From positions 2,480,001 to 2,544,000 of the forward strand of contig OZ244935.1 of assembly GCA_965222005.1 (NCBI GenBank): a stretch of 64,000 nt of DNA, given 5' to 3'. The DNA is from CBDCTM01 sp965222005 (GTDB lineage: Bacteria; Bacteroidota; Bacteroidia; Chitinophagales; Saprospiraceae). The notes beneath the pieces were generated by a model. That model was not told where the DNA came from, ran no database searches, and worked only from the letters and a program-made list of their open reading frames with translations. This document shows positions 1 to 6,932 of the stretch, piece by piece (the stretch's first letter is position 1; every line of letters begins with the position of its first letter). The position numbers and the translations under genes are program-made.

Positions 1-711
1 GGTGCGTTTATTAAAACCCGTCACCACCATTGCATGTGCCTCTGTGAGTGGTGCTTCATTTGGTTTGGGAGACCAAACGGTTTGCCCAAGTGCAATGTCG
101 CGAAAACTCCGGGTAACCTGGGCGATCAGGATGACTGGGTTGTCGTTGAGGAGGGCTTGGACTGTTTTTTTGATTTTGGTATTGCCGAGGTCATCGGCAT
201 AAAAAATTGCTGCGTAATCTTTGACTTTGGTTTGTGCAGCCTCTTCGAGCGCCACAGGAGTAGGCGGTTGGTCGCAATCCAGCGGATCGTCATTAAAAGT
301 GGTGAACCGGCAGTCTCCTTTTTCTTTCAACAATTGGAATGCATCTGTAATCAGGGCTCCTTTGCAATCAGGGGTTTTGATTTGATTAAAAATAAAGGAA
401 GCGGAAAAGGCATTTTTTGTGATGCTGTCCGCGTTGAAGTTTTTGGTGTGAATGGCATCGATAATAGAAAGAGCACCATATCCCGTTGCCCATCCTACAC
501 AAGTATTCGACTGCCGTTGATTTTGGGGTATTGGGCAAAATTTCCGCAAGCTGTAGCGCGGGATAGAGCGCCGGGTTTTAGCACCCGTGTATTCTTTCAA
601 GCGCTTTACTTTTTTGAAAAGCTGGTCGTCTATGAGGGCGCCTGTGCCGTTTTGGGCCGCCAGCGCAAAGCAGAAAAGAAAGCTTGTCAGAAATAATATG
701 GGTACTTTCAT
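1..711 (-). CDS. Papain-like (C1) cysteine peptidase, secreted; 3' end beyond the window
   Basis: Reading the minus strand from 711 gives an open frame of 237 codons running off the left edge. The first 20 residues look like a signal peptide (hydrophobic core ending LAAQ). A papain-type active site is visible: Q65 six residues before C71 in the stretch QSNTCVGWATG, and a histidine (H226) in AHAMVVTGF. These fit the oxyanion Gln, the nucleophile and the general-base His of clan CA family C1; the Asn lies outside the window. It was the third gene of a minus-strand cassette after an ECF sigma factor and a TPR-like membrane protein. An IS4-type element now lies directly upstream, so the natural leader is lost, although the IS end supplies an in-frame ATG at 709-711. 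Whether it is still expressed is unknown. Substrate unknown. Confidence 0.75.
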   Translation of the reverse strand, partial: MKVPILFLTSFLFCFALAAQNGTGALIDDQLFKKVKRLKEYTGAKTRRSIPRYSLRKFCPIPQNQRQSNTCVGWATGYGALSIIDAIHTKNFNADSITKNAFSASFIFNQIKTPDCKGALITDAFQLLKEKGDCRFTTFNDDPLDCDQPPTPVALEEAAQTKVKDYAAIFYADDLGNTKIKKTVQALLNDNPVILIAQVTRSFRDIALGQTVWSPKPNEAPLTEAHAMVVTGFNKRT

Positions 712-2043
712 TATTGAGCGGTACGATTCTTGAAAAGAGGTGCATTCCCCAAAAAGTGCTAATATAGAGTAAGGAAAAAAACACTCTATTATGCACACAA
801 CCTTTGAGGAATTACTTGCACCTCTGAAAAAATATCTTGAGGAGCAAGGTACACAAATTGACAAACAAACCGGTTCGAGAAAATTATTCTTTGCCGATTT
901 CACACTCAAATTAATTTATGCTTTTGTGATGGGCATACCGACTTTACGACAACTCATCACCGATTTGCAAACAAGTCAGGTTAGTGAATCATTAGGATTA
1001 AAACACACGCCGTTTTCAACGATGAAAGACGGATTCACCCGATTTGACTCGGAGTTCTTTGAAAAATTGTATCAACATGTTTTGCGCAATTGCGACTGGC
1101 TACGGATAGAAGCATTTGACGAATTGGGCATCTTCCAACTGGTGGATGGCAGTATTTTTCCTACCCTCCGTTCAATGGATTGGGCTGCTTATCGAAAGAC
1201 GAAAAAAGCGATTCGCTTACATTTGTCATTTGAACTCAACCGGATGTTGCCTGTGGAGTTTATCGGTTTAAAAGCGAATTCTTCTGAAAGAAAATTCCTT
1301 TTAAGTATCCTTCAAACAGGGGTAACTTATATTGCGGACAGAGGATATTTCAGTTTTGCTGTAGCTGCAAAAATTGAAGCAGCCAAAGCCTTTTTTATCC
1401 TCCGTATCAAAAACAATATCAAAGTGGCTCAATACACCAAACTTCAATTAAGCTGTGCAACAGGACAAACTATTCCACGTTGCTTCAAAAAGCTTACGGA
1501 TCGTTTAGTCCGTTTTGAATCTGATGATTTGGAAAAAGTCTATCGGCTTATTCAATTTGAAGTGTTGCACTCTCAGTTTTCCATCTGCACCAACAGATTG
1601 GATTTAACCACTGTCCAGATCATTATCCTCTATGCTTTTCGATGGCAAATTGAACTGTTGTTCAAATTCATCAAACGCAGTTTAAAGGGCATTCATCTAT
1701 TCAATAATACTCCAAATGGAGTCAATATCCAGTTCTACATCCTGATGATTACAACCATTTTGCAAATGCGATTAAAGCAAGTTGCTACTATTATTTCAAC
1801 TCATAGTCAGGCGGCAAAAACTCATTTGGCTATCCAAAATGTTAACGATATTGAACAAATACCTACACATTTTGGACATTCTCCTGACTTATGGATCGAA
1901 GCCTTAACATCTTCTCTCCAATCTTTTTGGAAAATTGGATGTCATTGGATTCGACGTTTACAGAACTTTATCTGTAAACCTTTTGATTCTAACGTAATTT
2001 ATAAACTTGCGGCTTACTACAAATAGCGTACCGCTCAATAATG
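709..2043 (+). mobile_element. IS4-superfamily insertion sequence, complete, 1335 bp
   Basis: The ends are 16-bp perfect inverted repeats, CATTATTGAGCGGTAC at 709-724 and its complement at 2028-2043. The element is flanked by a 9-bp direct repeat gggtacttt at 700-708 and 2044-2052, read here as the target-site duplication. One transposase gene fills it. The target was the start codon of the C1 peptidase gene: the original CAT (minus-strand ATG) is at 2053-2055 and the IS end recreates CAT at 709-711. Intact ends, matching duplications and an intact transposase suggest a fairly recent insertion. Confidence 0.9.
791..2026 (+). CDS. IS4-type DDE transposase
   Basis: 411 aa. The catalytic triad is recognisable: first Asp in QLVDGSIF (about residue 118), second Asp in YIADRGYF (about 182), and the Glu in YAFRWQIELLFKFIK, which fits the Y-(2)-R-(3)-E-(6)-K signature of the IS4 family exactly. 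It is the only gene between the 16-bp inverted repeats at 709 and 2043. The start ATG at 791 lies 67 bp inside the left inverted repeat and the stop 17 bp before the right end, so the gene is full length. No frameshift seen. It acts on its own IS ends by cut-and-paste transposition (family knowledge). Confidence 0.92.
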   Translation: MHTTFEELLAPLKKYLEEQGTQIDKQTGSRKLFFADFTLKLIYAFVMGIPTLRQLITDLQTSQVSESLGLKHTPFSTMKDGFTRFDSEFFEKLYQHVLRNCDWLRIEAFDELGIFQLVDGSIFPTLRSMDWAAYRKTKKAIRLHLSFELNRMLPVEFIGLKANSSERKFLLSILQTGVTYIADRGYFSFAVAAKIEAAKAFFILRIKNNIKVAQYTKLQLSCATGQTIPRCFKKLTDRLVRFESDDLEKVYRLIQFEVLHSQFSICTNRLDLTTVQIIILYAFRWQIELLFKFIKRSLKGIHLFNNTPNGVNIQFYILMITTILQMRLKQVATIISTHSQAAKTHLAIQNVNDIEQIPTHFGHSPDLWIEALTSSLQSFWKIGCHWIRRLQNFICKPFDSNVIYKLAAYYK

Positions 2044-2075
2044 GGGTACTTTCATTCGTCGAAGAATTTAAGGAT

Positions 2076-2876
2076 TTATTTGAAAGACAATTCTTGCAAA
2101 ATCTTCCGGACATCTGGGCCATAAGTGTCGTGTTGTTGGAGAGATTCCAGTAGGCGTTGAGCATCTTTCATCTTTTCCTGTTTCAGGAAAGTGAGGGCCA
2201 GGTACCATTTAGCATCATCGGCGTAAATGTCGATGGTGTCTTTGGAAACGACCTCTAACACTTTTTCGGCTTGGGATAAATCACCTGACTCGATGTACGA
2301 AATGCCTAATGCCATCAGCAAATCCATTTCCTTTGTCTGACTTGGAAAATCTTTCAGCAAGCTTATTACTTTCACATAATTTGCTTTCCCATATGCCGAA
2401 AGTGCTTGTTCTATCGGATCATTACTTTGTGGGTTATAAGCCTCTACCAGCGGAAAGGGGCTGTAGTATTCGCGAAATAATTGTTGACTATGGGTTATAG
2501 AAGGAGTAAGGGGAAAGAGCAGCCACCATAATGCGGCGATGAAAATACCTCCTGCTATTATTTTCAGTAGTGTAGCGATCGGAAAGCCGGAAGCAGGCGG
2601 AATAGATGACAGTTCCTCCAGTTGTTTCAGTCTTTGCCGGTCGGGTTTAATATTCAGTTCGGCGGTTATTTCCTCCAGCATCGCTTTTGTCTCGGCTCGT
2701 CGCCGGCCTTTTAATGTTAGCTGCAATTCCTTCATTAAAGCCACTTCATCAGCGAGTGCTTTATCTTCCTGCATTGCTTTTTCAAAAGCAATTCTATCTC
2801 TTTCGGGAAGTTCTTCCAGGAGATATTTTCGGATAATTTCTAAAATGTTTGGATTGTTTATATTAAAATTAAACAT
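2076..2876 (-). CDS. Membrane-anchored TPR-like protein of a sigma-factor cassette (putative anti-sigma)
   Basis: 266 aa. The N-terminal 75 residues are charged and helical (YLLEELPERDRIAFEKAM, EEITAELN), like the cytoplasmic part of Bacteroidota anti-sigma-type proteins. One membrane helix follows near residues 105-125 (IIAGGIFIAALWWLLFPL). The rest looks like tetratricopeptide-type helical pairs (YGKANYVKVISLL, MALGISYIESGDLSQAEKVL, KWYLALTFLKQEKMKDAQRL) and should be periplasmic. It lies 22 bp downstream of an ECF sigma factor and originally just upstream of the C1 peptidase. The anti-sigma role is inferred from position and topology; no defined anti-sigma motif is seen. Confidence 0.7.
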   Translation of the reverse strand: MFNFNINNPNILEIIRKYLLEELPERDRIAFEKAMQEDKALADEVALMKELQLTLKGRRRAETKAMLEEITAELNIKPDRQRLKQLEELSSIPPASGFPIATLLKIIAGGIFIAALWWLLFPLTPSITHSQQLFREYYSPFPLVEAYNPQSNDPIEQALSAYGKANYVKVISLLKDFPSQTKEMDLLMALGISYIESGDLSQAEKVLEVVSKDTIDIYADDAKWYLALTFLKQEKMKDAQRLLESLQQHDTYGPDVRKILQELSFK

Positions 2877-2898
2877 GATGTATTCTTAGTTGTGGTTG

Positions 2899-3498
2899 TC
2901 AGTTATTCAATTTGCGCTCTATGCATTGTCGCAACTTTTTCAGCAAACGGGAGTAACGGGTTCGGGCGTTGCCGGTAGTGATGCCCGACAGTTCGGCAAT
3001 CTTATCCCAGGGCAATCCGTCCAGATATCTGAGCGTGATGAGTTGGGTGTCTGTTTTATTGAGTTGGTACAGACAATCGTTTAAATGGTTATGAAGAAGC
3101 AGGTTTTCTTTATCCATTGTGATTAATTCTTCTTCTGTAGCCCGATCTTTCTGATCTGCCGGAACTTGCGTTTTTTCGTCAAGGGGGTACGTCTTGGTTT
3201 TCTTTTGAGCCCGGTTCTTATCCCGGTAAAAATTGTGCGTTTTTTGCTTAAAAAAAGTAAAGAAGTACTTTGAAAAACTGTGTTCACCCTGCCAAGTAAA
3301 TTTTCCCTCTGCCAGCTTATCCATTACGTCGAGCAAAGCATCATGTGTAATGGAAATGGCCTCCTCTTTCTCTCCTTTGAATTTTTTGCTCACATAAGCG
3401 ACAAACCCAGGCAGGAAATATTCCAGTACCCGCTTACAAGTTGCCGGATCCCTGCGTATCAACCCTTCAATAATATGTTTTTCGTCCAGTTGTTTCAT
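2899..3498 (-). CDS. ECF-type RNA polymerase sigma factor
   Basis: 199 aa, usual for sigma-70 family ECF factors. Region 2 is seen around SITHDALLDVMDKL followed by an aromatic-rich stretch (HSFSKYFFTFFKQKTHNFYRD). Region 4 is LITLRYLDGLPWDKIAELSG with the recognition helix NARTRYSRLLKKLRQCI. A lysine-rich linker joins them. The gene starts the minus-strand series sigma, TPR membrane protein, C1 peptidase, with 22 bp to the next gene. Divergent to it (145 bp away) is the stub of a secreted Fn3 protein. Bacteroidota often place such sigma factors before TPR/CHAT or protease genes; regulation of the cassette by this factor is an inference. Confidence 0.85.
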   Translation of the reverse strand: MKQLDEKHIIEGLIRRDPATCKRVLEYFLPGFVAYVSKKFKGEKEEAISITHDALLDVMDKLAEGKFTWQGEHSFSKYFFTFFKQKTHNFYRDKNRAQKKTKTYPLDEKTQVPADQKDRATEEELITMDKENLLLHNHLNDCLYQLNKTDTQLITLRYLDGLPWDKIAELSGITTGNARTRYSRLLKKLRQCIERKLNN

Positions 3499-3590
3499 CC
3501 GATTATAATATACCCAAATGTGAATTACGTTACAAAAATTGGGTTGAAGGTAAGGAATGGGGTTATATTATTTATTCTGTGAAAATTGGA

Positions 3591-3618
3591 TTTGAACCAG
3601 GCCTATTTCCTATTTTTG
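3591..3618 (+). promoter_or_regulatory. Possible Bacteroidota-type promoter for the Fn3 stub
   Basis: TTTG at 3591-3594 and TATTTTTG (TAnnTTTG) at 3611-3618, spaced 16 bp, lie 25 bp before the ATG at 3644. The spacing is a little shorter than the usual 19-21 bp, so this is tentative. Confidence 0.35.
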
Positions 3619-3643
3619 TAATTGCCAAAACAAAAACGATATT

Positions 3644-3873
3644 ATGAAATCGTTAGTCGTACTTTTCTTGACTGCTGTTTTATTGACATCCTTCGGTTTT
3701 TCAGATCGGAGTTATAATTTTGAGAAGGGGTCTATTCCCGCGCCCGCCAACGTGCAGGCAAGTGATGGAAGATTTTTGTCAAAAATAAATGTCACATGGG
3801 AAAAAATACCCAATACTCCAAGGGTCAAGTATCAGGTATATAAAGGCGAAACACCCGATATTGATGATATGGA
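3644..3873 (+). pseudogene. 5' stub of a secreted fibronectin type III protein
   Basis: The first 77 codons encode a signal peptide (MKSLVVLFLTAVLLTSFGFS) and the start of an Fn3-like domain (APANVQASDGRFLSKINVTW, then VKYQVYKGETP). After codon 77 the sequence passes straight into transposase codons of IS copy A, without an IS end, so the rest of the gene is lost by deletion. The hybrid reading frame runs on to a stop at about 3961 but the added residues are transposase DNA read out of frame. Lineage relatives with this start are usually large repeat-containing secreted proteins (inference). Confidence 0.75.
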
Positions 3874-3999
3874 CCCATTCGGACACACTGGAAGGTCGAA
3901 CCTATATAGCTATACCAAACAATGTGATCAAGGGCAACAAACCGTTGGGTATTGGCTATGAAGTATCCCTTATTAATTTATCCGATGGAGGTACCAATT

Positions 4000-5630
4000 T
4001 TAGACTTTGGACGAAAACGGAAGCATCTCCAACATAAATGTTAGGTCAAAATCCCGGATAGATTCGAAGTCTTTTATGCGACTTTCTTGTTATTGCGCTT
4101 ATTAGAGGTCTTTTTTACGACCTTATATCGAGTTCTTTGAATTTGTGTTTCGCCTTTTTGTCTCGGCCTACCTTTTTTGGACTTTAGCGGTTTGAATGGG
4201 TTTTGTTCAAAAGTCAAAAAAAGTGATTCGGCAGCATGCCATGTCTGTGCAATAGACAATCTATGTCCGCTGTCAGGCTGTTGATTTTGGGGTAGGTACT
4301 TTCGCCATTCTCTTGGACGAAAGTCCGCTTCGTCACTTGCGATGTAAAGTAGCCAAACAGTTAGTTGATAAATCAACAACCAATTGTCAAAATGTTCTAG
4401 TACAGGAGTTTGCAGTTTATCAATCATCAACCGTTGCTTGGCAAATCGAAGACTTGGTTCGATATCATAACGTTTACGATAAGTATGATATCCTTCGGGA
4501 GTGGTTACTTCATTTTTCCGTTTACCGCTAAGAGCTACAAACATGTCTCGACTAAATATCGCTTTTCCCGTTTCAGCATCCCGAACTTTAACAGCTAAAA
4601 TGTCCATTGGCTTGTCTTTCATGTTGTGGCCATTTTTAGATCGAATCAGCATATTGTTCCATCGGAATATTTGAACAACAATCTTTCTACCTTTTTTTGT
4701 TGTTGCCTCCAGCTCAAAAAAATCGTTATGAGGAACTTCAAAAATAGATTGTTGATATACTGTATAGGGCTGTTTTGTTTTAGGATGCTTTTTGTAGCTT
4801 TTGTTCCTGCTCTCTGAAATCAGGTAAAGTTTTTGATTGTAAATTTTGGGTGCTCCTTTACTTTGGATCGAAGGGGCTTTACCTGTACCAGTCCATACCT
4901 TCATGCCTGATTTTAAGCGGGCAATACTGACCAGATCATCATATTTAAATGCCTCGGCCAAATAAGCACCATTGCCGTATTTACTATCTAATGTATTGAG
5001 GCATAGCTTCTGGCCCAAATCCAAGTGAGGATGGTTGAGCAATTCTTCCAGTTGCTCCAACGCTGTTTGAGAAGCGGTTTTGTTGATCGCAACACGGGAT
5101 ATACTAAGAGGTAAACTCCAATTGGTACCTCCATCGGATAAATTAATAAGGGATACTTCATAGCCAATACCCAACGGTTTGTTGCCCTTGATCACATTGT
5201 TTGGTATAGCTATATAGGTTCGACCTTCCAGTGTGTCCGAATGGGGCTTTTGTATTGGTGTAGTATCGGTTTGTAATAATACTCGACCTGTGTCTTCCAC
5301 TGCTGGTGAATAATAAGCATAACAGAGCGATTGAAAGAATTTTCGAACTTTACCATACTCTTCTTCATTCCGCGAAAGGTTACTTACTACCTTACTTATA
5401 CTACCATACTTATAATGGTACAGAGGCGAAAGACTTAATTCAGTCGGAGATTTTGCTCCTTTATACGAGGATAATGCCATGATTAAATTGGTCGTTGCTC
5501 GACTACGACGTATCTTTGAATATAAAATTTCATGGCAGAACAGATTGCTTCTTGTTATTGTTTGCATAAAAACAAGATAATCGCTGTTCTGCCTTTTTCA
5601 TAATCGACATCTTTTTCGTCCAAAGTCTAA
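4000..5630 (-). mobile_element. IS copy B: complete IS4-superfamily element, 1631 bp, inserted in copy A
   Basis: Ends are 18-bp perfect inverted repeats TTAGACTTTGGACGAAAA (4000-4017, complement at 5613-5630). The 8-bp target duplication taccaatt is at 3992-3999 and 5631-5638. It lies in opposite orientation to copy A, so 4004-5096 and 5685-6771 form a large nearly perfect inverted repeat around the middle. The 7-8-bp duplication and YREK transposase fit the IS4 superfamily (ISPepr1-like length of duplication); subgroup not certain. Confidence 0.92.
4074..5567 (-). CDS. IS4-superfamily DDE transposase (copy B)
   Basis: 497 aa. First catalytic Asp in VLLQTDTTPIQ (about residue 102), second in LNTLDSKYGNGAYL (about 192), and the Glu in YRKRYDIEPSLRFAK, which matches Y-(2)-R-(3)-E-(6)-K. 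The C-terminus is very basic (KSKKGRPRQKGE, then KKTSNKRNNKKVA). Start ATG is 63 bp inside the right inverted repeat. Complete and free of frameshifts, so it could supply transposase to copy A's remaining end as well. Confidence 0.9.
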   Translation of the reverse strand: MQTITRSNLFCHEILYSKIRRSRATTNLIMALSSYKGAKSPTELSLSPLYHYKYGSISKVVSNLSRNEEEYGKVRKFFQSLCYAYYSPAVEDTGRVLLQTDTTPIQKPHSDTLEGRTYIAIPNNVIKGNKPLGIGYEVSLINLSDGGTNWSLPLSISRVAINKTASQTALEQLEELLNHPHLDLGQKLCLNTLDSKYGNGAYLAEAFKYDDLVSIARLKSGMKVWTGTGKAPSIQSKGAPKIYNQKLYLISESRNKSYKKHPKTKQPYTVYQQSIFEVPHNDFFELEATTKKGRKIVVQIFRWNNMLIRSKNGHNMKDKPMDILAVKVRDAETGKAIFSRDMFVALSGKRKNEVTTPEGYHTYRKRYDIEPSLRFAKQRLMIDKLQTPVLEHFDNWLLIYQLTVWLLYIASDEADFRPREWRKYLPQNQQPDSGHRLSIAQTWHAAESLFLTFEQNPFKPLKSKKGRPRQKGETQIQRTRYKVVKKTSNKRNNKKVA

Positions 5631-5648
5631 TACCAATTGGAGTTTACC

Positions 5649-5682
5649 TTTTAGTATATCCCGTGTTTTAGTATATCCCGTG
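5649..5682 (+). repeat. 17-bp tandem duplication inside copy A transposase
   Basis: The unit ttttagtatatcccgtg occurs at 5649-5665 and again at 5666-5682. Copy B has a single unit (with one base difference) at the same codon positions. Seventeen bases are not a multiple of three, so the frame is lost. Confidence 0.9.
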
Positions 5683-6775
5683 TTGCGATCAACAAAACCG
5701 CTTCTCAAACAGCGTTGGAGCAACTGGAAGAATTGCTCAACCATCCTCACTTGGATTTGGGCCAGAAGCTATGCCTCAATACATTAGATAGTAAATACGG
5801 CAATGGTGCTTATTTGGCCGAGGCATTTAAATATGATGATCTGGTCAGTATTGCCCGCTTAAAATCAGGCATGAAGGTATGGACTGGTACAGGTAAAGCC
5901 CCTTCGATCCAAAGTAAAGGAGCACCCAAAATTTACAATCAAAAACTTTACCTGATTTCAGAGAGCAGGAACAAAAGCTACAAAAAGCATCCTAAAACAA
6001 AACAGCCCTATACAGTATATCAACAATCTATTTTTGAAGTTCCTCATAACGATTTTTTTGAGCTGGAGGCAACAACAAAAAAAGGTAGAAAGATTGTTGT
6101 TCAAATATTCCGATGGAACAATATGCTGATTCGATCTAAAAATGGCCACAACATGAAAGACAAGCCAATGGACATTTTAGCTGTTAAAGTTCGGGATGCT
6201 GAAACGGGAAAAGCGATATTTAGTCGAGACATGTTTGTAGCTCTTAGCGGTAAACGGAAAAATGAAGTAACCACTCCCGAAGGATATCATACTTATCGTA
6301 AACGTTATGATATCGAACCAAGTCTTCGATTTGCCAAGCAACGGTTGATGATTGATAAACTGCAAACTCCTGTACTAGAACATTTTGACAATTGGTTGTT
6401 GATTTATCAACTAACTGTTTGGCTACTTTACATCGCAAGTGACGAAGCGGACTTTCGTCCAAGAGAATGGCGAAAGTACCTACCCCAAAATCAACAGCCT
6501 GACAGCGGACATAGATTGTCTATTGCACAGACATGGCATGCTGCCGAATCACTTTTTTTGACTTTTGAACAAAACCCATTCAAACCGCTAAAGTCCAAAA
6601 AAGGTAGGCCGAGACAAAAAGGCGAAACACAAATTCAAAGAACTCGATATAAGGTCGTAAAAAAGACCTCTAATAAGCGCAATAACAAGAAAGTCGCATA
6701 AAAGACTTCGAATCTATCCGGGATTTTGACCTAACATTTATGTTGGAGATGCTTCCGTTTTCGTCCAAAGTCTAA

Positions 6776-6932
6776 TATTCTTGTAACTCCATCATATAAC
6801 GGCTTAAACAAAGATGATAAGGTAGAATATCGATCTATTTTTCCAGTTTGTGCAAATCTGATTAGCTGTTTCTCCAATCTAAGGGCCTCATTTCTTGTTC
6901 GAATTACTGCTTCTTCTACACTTATATCATTA
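6776..6932 (-). pseudogene. Toxin-like gene, second fragment (truncated by IS copy A)
   Basis: Read after removing the ISKra4 element and one 9-bp duplication, this continues the frame of the 8564-8751 fragment: ...GFYND-ISVEEAVIRTRNEALRLEKQL... through SSLFKPLYDGVTRI, where copy A begins. The reconstructed 5' part (about 115 codons) resembles the N-terminal half of small Bacteroidota proteins that are usually paired with an XRE-type regulator, with conserved ISxEEA and LFKPL elements; that family link is from memory and needs a search. The 3' half and any partner gene are lost. Confidence 0.6.

Larger units (their letters stand above)
3874..6701 (+). pseudogene. Transposase relic of IS copy A (deleted 5' end, interrupted, frameshifted)
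   Basis: Codons matching residues about 109-149 of the copy B transposase are at 3877-3999 (HSDTLEGRTYIAIPNNV onward); the coding continues after copy B from 5632 and runs to the normal C-terminus at 6701. A 17-bp tandem duplication at 5649-5682 shifts the frame just after TNWSLPFSISR. From 5715 an open frame of 328 codons is identical in protein sequence to the C-terminal two thirds of copy B's transposase and includes the second Asp and the YREK glutamate, but it lacks the first Asp region. Not expected to be active. Confidence 0.88.
3874..6775 (+). mobile_element. IS copy A: IS4-superfamily element lacking its 5' end, interrupted by copy B
   Basis: Two pieces, 3874-3999 and 5639-6775, join into one plus-strand element once copy B and one 8-bp duplication are removed. 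The right end matches the left end of copy B in reverse, including the terminal GTCCAAAGTCTAA at 6763-6775. The left terminus and the first ~108 transposase codons are missing; the junction with the Fn3 gene at 3871-3880 falls within the short shared sequence cccattc. To the right it abuts a truncated toxin-like gene. This pattern fits an IS-adjacent deletion that removed everything between the Fn3 gene and the toxin-like gene. Confidence 0.85.

Noticed and set aside
34..696. Open frame of 220 codons on the plus strand
   Set aside because: It is the antisense of the C1 peptidase, whose minus-strand frame has a signal peptide and active-site motifs.
578..796. Minus-strand frame spanning the IS left end
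   Set aside because: Crosses the peptidase/IS boundary out of frame; no family features.
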